NCBI GenBank assembly: GCA_963752915.1
Contig: CAVVZZ010000013.1
Coordinates: 62,001 to 126,000 of the forward strand
Source: DATJPR01 sp963752915
GTDB lineage: Bacteria > Bacteroidota > Ignavibacteria > UBA10030 > UBA6906
Direction of reading: 5' to 3'
DNA: 64,000 bases
The notes beneath the pieces were generated by a model, which worked only from the letters and a program-made list of their open reading frames with translations, made no database searches and was not told where the DNA came from. Below, piece after piece: positions 9,869 to 17,254 of the stretch (position 1 is the first letter of the stretch; the number at the start of each line of letters is the position of its first letter). The position numbers and the translations under genes were made by a program.

Positions 9869-10831
9869 ATGCGGATCGTCGTCCTAGATGGTGTCCCTCT
9901 CAATCCCGGTGATCTCAGTTGGGATCCGCTGGAGCAGTTCGGTGAATGTGTGATCTATGACCGGACGGCATCGGAGGAAGTCGCCAACCGGTGTGCGGGG
10001 GCGGAAATCCTGCTCGCCAACAAAACACGAATCGGCGGCGATACCATCGAACAGGACTCCACACTGCGCTACATCGGCGTTCTCGCAACAGGGTATAACA
10101 ACATCGACCTCTCCGCTGCGTCGAAACACGGGGTTGTGGTAACGAATGTTCCTGCCTATGCGACCGATTCCGTCGCGCAGATGGTGTTCGCACACATCTT
10201 AAACCTTGCTTCAGGGTTGGCGCACCATGCCGGCTCCGTGCGGGAAGGGGGATGGAGTTCCTCGAATGACTGGTCGTACTGGAATACGTCTCTCATCGAG
10301 GTGGCGGGACTGACGCTCGGCATTGTGGGTCACGGGAGAATCGGGCAGGCAGTCGGGCGTCTGGGAAGGGCGTTTGGAATGATCGTCGTGGCCTACGACC
10401 CGAACCGCGGCCGGGACCATTCGAACACCGATGTCGAGTACCTTAGTCTCGACGAACTCTTCCGTCGGAGCGATGTCGTGACACTCCATTGCCCTCTCAC
10501 GGAAGAAACCCGGGGGCTCGTGAACCGTGATCGACTCGGCATGATGAAGCCTTCTGCGGTGCTCATCAATACGAGCCGGGGACCATTGGTCGATGAGGCC
10601 GCCCTGGCAGAGGCGCTCCAGAACGATACGATTGCCGGCGCGGGACTCGATGTGCTGGCGATGGAACCTCCGGCGCCCGCCAACGCGCTTGTCCGTTCTC
10701 CGAGGTGTTACATTACGCCGCACATCGCGTGGGCGACCTACGCGGCTCGCAAGCGACTTCTGGACATCGCGGCCTCGAACATCGCAGCATTTCTCGCCGG
10801 TCATCCGACGAACGTCGTCTCTTTACGGTAG
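9869..10831 (+). CDS. D-2-hydroxyacid dehydrogenase (glycerate dehydrogenase-like)
   Basis: This 320-residue enzyme has the two-domain fold of NAD-dependent D-2-hydroxyacid dehydrogenases. The nucleotide-binding glycine motif is GHGRIG (residues 154-159). The catalytic residues are in place: Arg237 in NTSRGPLVDE, Glu266 in AMEPP and His285 in TPHIAWAT. The TPHIAWAT and SFLDVLAxEPP-type segments resemble bacterial hydroxypyruvate/glycerate dehydrogenases more than SerA. It begins one base after the M1 stop codon. The substrate (hydroxypyruvate, glyoxylate or another 2-oxoacid) cannot be read from sequence. Confidence 0.85.
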   Translation: MRIVVLDGVPLNPGDLSWDPLEQFGECVIYDRTASEEVANRCAGAEILLANKTRIGGDTIEQDSTLRYIGVLATGYNNIDLSAASKHGVVVTNVPAYATDSVAQMVFAHILNLASGLAHHAGSVREGGWSSSNDWSYWNTSLIEVAGLTLGIVGHGRIGQAVGRLGRAFGMIVVAYDPNRGRDHSNTDVEYLSLDELFRRSDVVTLHCPLTEETRGLVNRDRLGMMKPSAVLINTSRGPLVDEAALAEALQNDTIAGAGLDVLAMEPPAPANALVRSPRCYITPHIAWATYAARKRLLDIAASNIAAFLAGHPTNVVSLR

Positions 10832-10894
10832 AGCAGGCACCACGTGCTCGTGGGAGGCCGGTTCACGATCCGATCGACTACAGGGAACCAAACA

Positions 10895-11884
10895 ATGAAG
10901 CGGACACTGCTTGTGCTTCTGTCGGTTGTGCTCATGGCAATGCCGGGATTCGGTCAGCGAATTGCGTTCGTACGGGGGAAGGTCATATACGTCGGAGATC
11001 TTGCGGGGAAGGTTTTCAAGAAGAGTGAACGCCTTGGAGGAAACGCCGCGAAGGCGGATGATCTCCAGCTTTGCAGCGATGGCATGAGCGTTGCGTATAC
11101 TCTTTCCGTCGACGTGAAGCACCCAAAGGGTTCCGGGAAACCGGACTTTGAACGCTATATCGAGCTGTCGCGCCTCGATGGTTCGGAACGAGCGCGCGCG
11201 CCGGATACACAGGAACAGAACTCCTTCGGGCCGCGGTGGTCTCCCGACAAGCGTTTCCTGGCGTTCGACCGGCTCTACCGTTTTTCTGCATCGCAAGATC
11301 TCCAGTGGCGGGTAACAATTGCTGGACGGGACCTCAAGGATCCAGCGCCCCTCCGAAACTCTCTCCTGGACCACGGCTTTTTTGTGTACGCGTGGACTCC
11401 GGATGGGCATCTGGCCGTCATGGGGAACGATACGCTGAACGTCCTGGATCGTTCGGGCGCCCTCGCGGAATCGACGCCTCTCACTCTCGATACATTGGGA
11501 GGAACGGCGTTCTCTCCGTCAAGCGCGGACATTCTCAGCTTTTCTCCTGACGGGCAATCCATGCTCTGGATCCTAACCGGAGCAGACGATGGGAGCAAGA
11601 ACTTCGCGGCGATCTACGACGAAGAAGACCTTTACGGTATCATGATGCTCTACGATCGGACCACGAAAACGCTTCGGAGAATCAGTCCGAAGAGCGTGGC
11701 GATGTCCTTCGAGCCCCCGGTGTGGCTTTCGGACGGGAAAACGATTCTCTTCACTGCGATTCAGGCGACAAAGCCGCTCCGCAAAGGCGCCCATCCGACG
11801 ACCGATCTTTTCACCATCAGCATCGACGGTTCGGGTCTGACAGGAATAGCGCCGGACGCGCACGTCCCGGTCCTGCTCGAGTAA
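10895..11884 (+). CDS. Secreted TolB-like beta-propeller protein
   Basis: The ATG at 10895 is preferred over an in-frame start 51 bases upstream. It gives a clean signal peptide (MKRTLLVLLSVVLMAMPGFG, then Q) and has AGGGAAC a few bases before it. The 329-residue product carries WD40-like/PD40 repeats typical of TolB-type six-bladed propellers: FGPRWSPDKRFLAFD, FVYAWTPDGHLAV, DILSFSPDGQSMLW and PPVWLSDGKTILF. No enzymatic residues are recognisable. It closes the peptidase operon and its stop lies two bases from the end of the convergent aldo/keto reductase gene. A periplasmic scaffold or binding role is likely but unproven. Confidence 0.7.
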   Translation: MKRTLLVLLSVVLMAMPGFGQRIAFVRGKVIYVGDLAGKVFKKSERLGGNAAKADDLQLCSDGMSVAYTLSVDVKHPKGSGKPDFERYIELSRLDGSERARAPDTQEQNSFGPRWSPDKRFLAFDRLYRFSASQDLQWRVTIAGRDLKDPAPLRNSLLDHGFFVYAWTPDGHLAVMGNDTLNVLDRSGALAESTPLTLDTLGGTAFSPSSADILSFSPDGQSMLWILTGADDGSKNFAAIYDEEDLYGIMMLYDRTTKTLRRISPKSVAMSFEPPVWLSDGKTILFTAIQATKPLRKGAHPTTDLFTISIDGSGLTGIAPDAHVPVLLE

Positions 11885-11886
11885 TG

Positions 11887-12699
11887 CTACATGAACCACT
11901 TCTTTCCACGGTGGACGACATCGCCGAACGACCGCATGAACTGCAACTCCTCAGGGGAAAGCGGTCCTTTCTCGAGCGCTGAAAGATTTTCCTCGAGTTC
12001 TTTGCACGAGCGCGGAGCCGACAGGCACGCGTGCACCGACGGATTGGAAAGCACAAACCGGTAGCAATCGCCGGCGCCGGGAATCTTTTCCTCCTTCGGC
12101 CATCCTTTTGGCCTTCTGAGCAGATAGGTCCAACGGGTCGCGGTATACCCCAACACACCCGGATTGTGGGGAAGGAGGTGGGGAAAAATATCCTTCTCGG
12201 CTCCGGGATGGGCCGCGTTATACCGGACCATCAGAACATCGAGCGAACCTTGAGCGGCCATCTGCCCGGCAAACGCGCGGTTGTGGCAGGACATCCCGGT
12301 GAAACGGATTTTTCCTGACTCCTTCAGTGCCGCAAGTTCATCCTGTGCTTTCTGAGGGAATTCAGTTCCCTTCATCACACCCAGGAAGAGAAACACATCG
12401 ATCGTGTCGGTCCGGAATTGTTTTAGCCGGGTTTCGAGCGCCTTCTGCAGGTTTTGATACGTGAACACATAATTGTATCCGCCCGTCACGAGGACGACTT
12501 TCTCTCGTTGCGACGGCGAGAGGCTGCGGATGAACCTGGTCATCTGAGTATCGATGCCGAATCCGAAGAACAGGTTGACGCCCGAGTCCAACGCACGGTG
12601 CAGGGTGGATTGGCCGGGGCGGTACGTGGCGGAAAGTCCGAGTCGGTGAACCGTCAAGCCGGTTCTTCCGAGCGATGTCTGTAGGAAGTTGTTTGTCAT
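11887..12699 (-). CDS. Aldo/keto reductase-like protein with degenerate active site
   Basis: The 270-residue protein aligns by eye with aldo/keto reductases: LGRTGLTVHRLGL at the N-terminus, ALDSGVN, a TDTIDVF strand and the ALKESGKIRFTGMSCHNRAF segment. The catalytic tetrad seems absent. The usual FFDTAxxYG region reads LFFGFG (residues 43-48), the lysine strand (normally ATK) reads VTGG (71-74), and the histidine strand (normally YLLH) reads FLFLG (103-107). The fold is probably kept while NADPH-dependent reduction is lost or altered. It is divergent from the DUF350 gene with about 48 bases between their starts. It may act as a binding or regulatory protein. Confidence 0.75.
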   Translation of the reverse strand: MTNNFLQTSLGRTGLTVHRLGLSATYRPGQSTLHRALDSGVNLFFGFGIDTQMTRFIRSLSPSQREKVVLVTGGYNYVFTYQNLQKALETRLKQFRTDTIDVFLFLGVMKGTEFPQKAQDELAALKESGKIRFTGMSCHNRAFAGQMAAQGSLDVLMVRYNAAHPGAEKDIFPHLLPHNPGVLGYTATRWTYLLRRPKGWPKEEKIPGAGDCYRFVLSNPSVHACLSAPRSCKELEENLSALEKGPLSPEELQFMRSFGDVVHRGKKWFM

Positions 12700-12747
12700 G
12701 GGTCGGGGGATTCTCTCACTATCGCCTAACTATAGGAGGACATCTCA

Positions 12748-12951
12748 ATGGAATGGACTATTATCGGGATGAATTTTCTCTATGCCGTTCTTGGACTTGT
12801 TCTCATGTTCATCGCGTTCAAGGTCTTCGACTGGCTCACCCCGGAAGTGAGCTTCGGTGAGGAACTGAAGAAGGGAAATATCGCCGTGGCACTCTTCATT
12901 GCGGCGACGTTTCTTTCGATCGCCATCATCATCGGGAAATCTCTGCAATGA
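12748..12951 (+). CDS. Small DUF350-type membrane protein
   Basis: This 67-residue protein has two predicted membrane helices (about residues 5-27 and 44-63). The linker contains LTPEVSFGEEL and KKGNIAVALFIAATF, matching the DUF350 family. The start is supported by TAGGAGGA about ten bases upstream. It overlaps the next gene by four bases (ATGA), so translation is probably coupled with the lytic transglycosylase. DUF350 proteins are inner-membrane proteins of unknown function. Confidence 0.8.
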   Translation: MEWTIIGMNFLYAVLGLVLMFIAFKVFDWLTPEVSFGEELKKGNIAVALFIAATFLSIAIIIGKSLQ

Positions 12952-13532
12952 GGATCACCTCGCGGGTCCTGATGCTGCTCGTGGTTTCCCATCTGGTGGC
13001 CTTTTCCCAGCACCATCGGTTTCCGACGCAATACGATGATCATTTCCGCAAATACACCAAACGATATTTCGGGGTCGGGTTCGACTGGCGGGTGTTCAAG
13101 GCGCAAGCCGTCGCGGAAAGCAATCTGACGCCGGATGCGTCGAGCCACGTCGGCGCGTTCGGCCTGATGCAGCTCATGCCGTCGACCTTTCAGGAAATCC
13201 GGACCAAGAACCCGGAGTTCGAGCGGATCGACGACCCCCAGTGGAACATCGCTGCCGGAATCTTCTACAACCGGAAACTCTGGCTGCGTTTCGAGGATCA
13301 GGAGAACACGGGGGAACGTCTGCGCTTCACTTTCGGCAGCTACAATGCCGGGCCGACGAGGATCTTGAAGGCGCAGTCGGTTGCAGTTGACGATAGTCTG
13401 GATTGTCACGTCTGGGAAAATGTTGCGACCGTCGCGCCGAAGATCCCGAACTGGCGGTATAAAGAAACGCTGGGGTATGTCCGGAAGATCGACTCTCTCC
13501 ACGCCTTACTCCTTCTGCCGGCGAGGCGGTAG
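12948..13532 (+). CDS. Lytic transglycosylase (SLT domain), exported
   Basis: The protein has 194 residues with a signal peptide (MRITSRVLMLLVVSHLVAFS, then Q). The SLT/Slt70-like domain is complete. It has catalytic Glu57 in AVAESNLTPDASS, then VGAFGLMQLMPSTFQE, AAGIFYNRKLW and the tail TFGSYNAGPTRIL. It would cleave peptidoglycan between MurNAc and GlcNAc in the periplasm to give anhydro-muropeptides. Its start overlaps the DUF350 stop (ATGA), and it converges with serA with 56 bases between the stops. Confidence 0.88.
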   Translation: MRITSRVLMLLVVSHLVAFSQHHRFPTQYDDHFRKYTKRYFGVGFDWRVFKAQAVAESNLTPDASSHVGAFGLMQLMPSTFQEIRTKNPEFERIDDPQWNIAAGIFYNRKLWLRFEDQENTGERLRFTFGSYNAGPTRILKAQSVAVDDSLDCHVWENVATVAPKIPNWRYKETLGYVRKIDSLHALLLLPARR

Positions 13533-13588
13533 TTGTGCCGGAGTTCCCCGGCGGGTGGCCCGCGAAGGAGACGTCCGCAGGCACACCG

Positions 13589-14788
13589 TCAGACAATGCG
13601 GACTCGGATCGTATGTCCAACCTTCTGGAGATCACCGAAGAGGGAATCGTCGTATTGCCGGTCGACGTCAGCCACGACGTAGCCGATGAGTTCATTCGTC
13701 CTGAGGTACTGGGAGAGGACGTTGACATTGTTCTTCGCGAAGATGCCGTTGATCTGCGAAAGCACGCCAGGCACGTTTTGATGGACGTGCATAAGGCGAT
13801 GGGCATGGGCATCATCCGATTTCGGTGAGCTGACCTTGGGGAAGTTCACGCTGGTAAAGGTCGTGCCGGTGCGGACATAATCAACGAGTTTGCTTGAAAC
13901 GAACTCTGCGATATTCTCCTGTGCTTCCTCGGTGCTACCCCCGATGTGGGGAGTCAGGATCACGTTCGGAAGTCCCTGCAACGGCGAATGGAGCGGTTCG
14001 TTGCCGTCGCGCGGCTCCAGGGGAAACACGTCGACGGCCGCCCCGGCGATCTTCCCGCGCTTGATCGCAGCGGTGAGCGCATCGATATCGACAACATGTC
14101 CGCGGCTGAGATTCAGGATGATCGAGCCGTCGTTCATCGCATCGAGTTCCCGAGGGCCGATCAGATTGGCGTTGTTCGGATTGCCGTCGACGTGAATCGT
14201 TACGATCTCAGCGATACTCAGAAGTTCCTGCAATGTCGCGACCCGGGTAGCGTTGCCGATGGTCAGTTTGTCGACGACATCGTAGTAGAAAACGTTCATG
14301 CCCATGGCTTCGGCGAGTGTCGAGACCTGTGACCCGATGTTCCCATAGCCGATCACCCCGAGTTTCTTCCCCCGGACCTCCCGCGCATTTCTAGCCGACT
14401 TGTCCCACGTCCCGCCATGGGCTTTGACGACTTTGTCGTACAGCCCGCGAATGAGGAAGATGATTTCCGCGATGACGAGCTCTGCGACGCTCCGCGTATT
14501 GCTGAAGGGGGCATTGAATACCGCGACACCGCGAAGGGAAGCGGCATCGAGGTCGATCTGGTTGGTGCCGATGCAATAGGCGCCGATGGCCAGCAGGTCA
14601 GGGGCGTTCGAGAGAATTCGCTTAGTGATGTTCGTGCGGGACCTGATCCCGAGCACCGATACCCCCTGAAGTGCCTCGATGAGCTCGTCCTCTTTCAATC
14701 CCCGACCCTCGATACAATACTCAATTCCGTTCGCCGTCAGAATCGGGAACGCCTTTGAATGTACATGTTCCAGAAGCAATGCTTTCAT
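13589..14788 (-). CDS. serA: D-3-phosphoglycerate dehydrogenase with ACT domain
   Basis: The 399-residue enzyme starts the serine branch by oxidising 3-phosphoglycerate. The frame is open for another 58 codons upstream, but that stretch only translates the CAGGGAACA-type repeats of the spacer, so the ATG at 14788 is the start. The NAD-binding motif is GYGNIGSQV. The catalytic triad is Arg in LSRGHVVDI, Glu in FPLEP and His in TPHIGGSTEEAQ. The last 75 residues form an ACT domain (HVHQNVPGVLSQINGIFAKN), the usual site for serine feedback. The length fits the short E. coli-type SerA. It is monocistronic, on the minus strand, and next to the repeat-rich spacer. Confidence 0.92.
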   Translation of the reverse strand: MKALLLEHVHSKAFPILTANGIEYCIEGRGLKEDELIEALQGVSVLGIRSRTNITKRILSNAPDLLAIGAYCIGTNQIDLDAASLRGVAVFNAPFSNTRSVAELVIAEIIFLIRGLYDKVVKAHGGTWDKSARNAREVRGKKLGVIGYGNIGSQVSTLAEAMGMNVFYYDVVDKLTIGNATRVATLQELLSIAEIVTIHVDGNPNNANLIGPRELDAMNDGSIILNLSRGHVVDIDALTAAIKRGKIAGAAVDVFPLEPRDGNEPLHSPLQGLPNVILTPHIGGSTEEAQENIAEFVSSKLVDYVRTGTTFTSVNFPKVSSPKSDDAHAHRLMHVHQNVPGVLSQINGIFAKNNVNVLSQYLRTNELIGYVVADVDRQYDDSLFGDLQKVGHTIRVRIV

Positions 14789-14867
14789 AGTGGGATCCTG
14801 CACGGTGAGCGGTGGGGTGGAATATATAGCTAGGGAATCAAGAGGGAAGATGCAAGAGAAGCAAGGA

Positions 14868-14943
14868 GGGGGCAGGGGACAGGGAACAGGGGACAGGGAA
14901 CAGGGAACAGGGGACAGGCCCGGGACAGGCAGGGGACAGGGCA
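14868..14943. repeat. Short direct repeats of GGGGACAGGGAACA type
   Basis: The stretch is built from variants of GGGACAGGGAACA, several in tandem, ending in GGGACAGGCCCGGGACAGGC. A 19-base segment at 14910-14928 recurs identically at 15020-15038. It is not a CRISPR, since there are no spacers of constant length. It looks like a slippage-prone intergenic repeat. Confidence 0.75.
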
Positions 14944-15019
14944 GACATTGACCTGAGGTCAAATTCTAGATTTTAGAGTTCAGATTTTAGATTAGATTAG
15001 TCCGGCCGTGGTGAAGACT

Positions 15020-15070
15020 GGGGACAGGCCCGGGACAGTACAGTAAACAGTAGACAGTTGACAGTGAGAG
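15020..15070. repeat. Second copy of the GGGACAGG repeat followed by ACAGT-rich units
   Basis: An exact copy of the 19-base unit at 14910-14928 is followed by five to six loosely spaced CAGT/ACAGTnnACAG units down to 15067. The two repeat blocks flank an AT-rich TTTTAGATT segment. Confidence 0.65.
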
Positions 15071-15143
15071 AGGTGCTTATCGAAAGTGATTAACCGATAT
15101 CCAGTCCGATGAATACTGGGATTTTCATCAAGAATTGTGGTGT

Positions 15144-15172
15144 TTGAAAGATTCCTTTTAAAGTCATATATT
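15144..15172 (+). promoter_or_regulatory. Predicted sigma-70 promoter upstream of the oxygenase/cyclase/kinase operon
   Basis: TTGAAA at 15144-15149 and TATATT at 15167-15172 are separated by exactly 17 bases. It faces the oxygenase gene that starts 222 bases downstream, leaving a long 5' leader. It is the only good match in the spacer. Confidence 0.5.
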
Positions 15173-15393
15173 GAGCCCATCTTCAGGGGATCCTGTTCTT
15201 TTCCTACTAACCCTTTGATGGTCGGCCGAACAGTCTTCGTTCGTCATCCGGTAATCGTCCACACGGCGTGTCCGCCAGAGGCGCAGAGCCACGTCTGCTC
15301 CTCCGCAAGAGTCTTCCGCACTTTCGACCCTGATTCCTTCTCAAATCGCGCTCATCCGCGACATCCGCTATCGCCACTATCGAAGGCCCTGCC

Positions 15394-16554
15394 ATGAGCG
15401 TTTCCCGCTGGTCTGAGTCCTTGCTCGACGAAATGCGCACCCAGGGCGATCCGCTCGCGGACGAAAGTCTGCATTCGATCATCCATTCCGATGAGGCGGG
15501 TGTCGTTCGCTTGCTCTTTCGACAGATGAATGCCAACGATGAAATCCCGCCCGGGAACGTGTTCCCGGGCCTGGCACATTTCTTCGAAGAGACGAACGCG
15601 CTTCCGGCCGGTGTCGACCAGGAGCGGATTCACCGGGGGGAACATGTATTCATCCGAAACGTCTACCTTGCCGCGCTCGCACTCCTGACGAAGAGCCTGC
15701 CCGAAGGGTATGCCGCACCGAACCTCTCGATCATCCTGAACATCTCCGGCGAGCTGCGCACGCACACCTTCCGCAGGCTCCTTGCCACTCTTCAAACCGT
15801 GATCAATGTATCGTCCTGCCGCGGATTCCAACATGGTGGAAGGGCGGTCATCACTGCGCAGAAGCTGCGACTGCTTCACGCAGGGATCCGCCATCTCACG
15901 AGAAAATACCGGCCGGATTACGAGCCGCTCTACGGAGTGCCGGTGAATCAGGAAGACATGCTCGGCACGATCATGGGTTTTTCTCTCCTGGTTCTCCGCG
16001 GGCTCCGGACCCTCGGGGCGGGATTGTCGCGCCAGGAGGAAAACGACTTCCTCTATCTCTGGCTCGTCTTCGCGAGAATGATGGGAGTCTATCCTCACGC
16101 GGACCCGGATGACGTCTCCTATATTCCTGCGGACATCGACGATGCCGAGGCGTTCTACACGCTGTATGAACAGCGTCACTATGTTGATGCCGCCGGGAAC
16201 CCTGACGGCGTCGCCCTGGGACAAGCGAACCTTGAAATGCTCGAGCAGATGATTCCGTTCCCATTTCGCTTTCTTGGCTTTCGATCGATGCCGAGAATCT
16301 GCATGCAGGAAATGATGGGACAGGAAGGGATCGTCAGGATTGCGATCGAACCCCTTCATGGACACGCCATCCTGCGGTGGATCCTGCGACACCTCCACGC
16401 ATTGATCCGTCCATATATGAGCGTCGCACCCATGGTCGATGGACACCTCGGCATGGGCCTGCTCCAGTATTTGATCAACAGGACCTACGGGGGAGAAGTG
16501 ACATTCAGCGTTCCCATCGATTTGAAAGAACTCAAAGAGATTGACAGCCACTAG
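15394..16554 (+). CDS. MpaB/latex-clearing-protein family haem oxygenase
   Basis: The 386-residue protein matches the ER-bound oxygenase MpaB / rubber oxygenase Lcp family (formerly DUF2236), b-type haem enzymes that cleave isoprenoid C=C bonds in characterised members. Visible family blocks are RGEHVFIRNVYLAALALLT, SGELRTHTFRRLLAT, the haem-region segment RLLHAGIRHLTRKY (His162 and His167), GVPVNQEDMLGTIMGFSLLV and EENDFLYLWLVFARMMGV. There is no signal peptide. It starts the operon, 22 bases before a Pyr4-like membrane protein. The natural substrate is unknown; bacterial family members are mostly uncharacterised. Confidence 0.8.
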   Translation: MSVSRWSESLLDEMRTQGDPLADESLHSIIHSDEAGVVRLLFRQMNANDEIPPGNVFPGLAHFFEETNALPAGVDQERIHRGEHVFIRNVYLAALALLTKSLPEGYAAPNLSIILNISGELRTHTFRRLLATLQTVINVSSCRGFQHGGRAVITAQKLRLLHAGIRHLTRKYRPDYEPLYGVPVNQEDMLGTIMGFSLLVLRGLRTLGAGLSRQEENDFLYLWLVFARMMGVYPHADPDDVSYIPADIDDAEAFYTLYEQRHYVDAAGNPDGVALGQANLEMLEQMIPFPFRFLGFRSMPRICMQEMMGQEGIVRIAIEPLHGHAILRWILRHLHALIRPYMSVAPMVDGHLGMGLLQYLINRTYGGEVTFSVPIDLKELKEIDSH

Positions 16555-16576
16555 TATCTCGGTGAAAGGGTAGAGT

Positions 16577-17254
16577 ATGGAGCAACTGGTGAACCTCAGG
16601 GACTACTCGCCATTCGAGCTCGTCCTGTTCGGCGTGGGTTGCTACATGTGGGTTGTGGTCTATATCCTCTATATCCGGCGCATTGCAAAAGGGGAGAGCA
16701 TCGGCATGCCCGTCTTTGCCGCGTGCAGCAATTTCGGGTGGGAGATCGTCTGGGGTGTGATCCCACCGTCGACGGATATGGGCCCGCTCCTTGTCTGGGC
16801 CTATCGCGCATGGTTCTTCCTCGACCTGTACATCATCTACGGCGTCTATCGTTACGGCTCGGTCCAGATTGTAACCCCCGAGCTGAAGGCGTATTTCAAA
16901 CCCTTCGTGGTCCTGTCAGTTGTCGGATGGGCGGTCCTCTACTATTTTTTCAAGTCGGGAGGGTATGACACCCCCATCGGAGCGACCTCCGCGTACATAG
17001 CGCAGATGTTCATCTCGGTCCTCTATCTGCTTCTCCTTCTCCGTCGTTCCTCCGCGGTGGTGGAGCTGACGTCCGTCACCTGGCTGCGCTCGGTCGGGAC
17101 AGGATTGAATACGATCTTTCTTCTTCACCACTACCCTGGAAAACCCTTTCTCCTGTCGCTCGGACTGATGTCCCTGGTCATCGATGCGATCTATATTTAT
17201 CTGACGTTCAGATTCAGGAGGGTCGAGACCAGTGCAATCCCGTCTGCCGTTTGA
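16577..17254 (+). CDS. Seven-helix membrane protein resembling Pyr4-type terpene cyclases
   Basis: The 225-residue protein is almost entirely membrane-embedded, with about seven hydrophobic helices. Three blocks match by eye the integral-membrane terpene cyclases of fungal meroterpenoid pathways (Pyr4, PaxB, AndB). They are IGMPVFAACSNFGWEIVWG (Glu56, equivalent to the catalytic Glu), AWFFLDLYIIYGVYRYG (Asp83) and a last-helix LVIDAIYIYL (Asp203, equivalent to the catalytic Asp). A Shine-Dalgarno-like AAAGGG precedes the ATG. It sits between an MpaB-type oxygenase and a giant signalling protein, whose start overlaps its end by 23 bases. Cyclase activity is inference; the nearest alternative is a homologous membrane protein of unknown role. 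Confidence 0.65.
   Translation: MEQLVNLRDYSPFELVLFGVGCYMWVVVYILYIRRIAKGESIGMPVFAACSNFGWEIVWGVIPPSTDMGPLLVWAYRAWFFLDLYIIYGVYRYGSVQIVTPELKAYFKPFVVLSVVGWAVLYYFFKSGGYDTPIGATSAYIAQMFISVLYLLLLLRRSSAVVELTSVTWLRSVGTGLNTIFLLHHYPGKPFLLSLGLMSLVIDAIYIYLTFRFRRVETSAIPSAV

Larger units (their letters stand above)
14789..15393. other. Repeat-rich 605-base intergenic spacer
   Basis: This spacer separates serA from the MpaB-like oxygenase gene. It has purine-rich repeats at 14868-14943 and 15020-15070, an AT-rich stretch of TTTTAGA/TTCAGATTTTAGATTAGATTAG units around 14969-15000, and a promoter at 15144-15172. Frames crossing it have no protein-like character. The remainder (about 15180-15390) shows nothing I can assign. 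Confidence 0.6.

Noticed and set aside
14789..14962. 58-codon N-terminal extension of SerA
   Set aside because: It only translates the intergenic repeats into proline-rich nonsense; SerA homology begins at the ATG at 14788.
14868..15070. CRISPR array
   Set aside because: Repeat units vary in length, there are no spacers of constant size, and no cas genes are present.
15352..16551. 399-codon open frame on the complement of the oxygenase gene
   Set aside because: The plus-strand product matches a known family across its length; the complement frame has no match.
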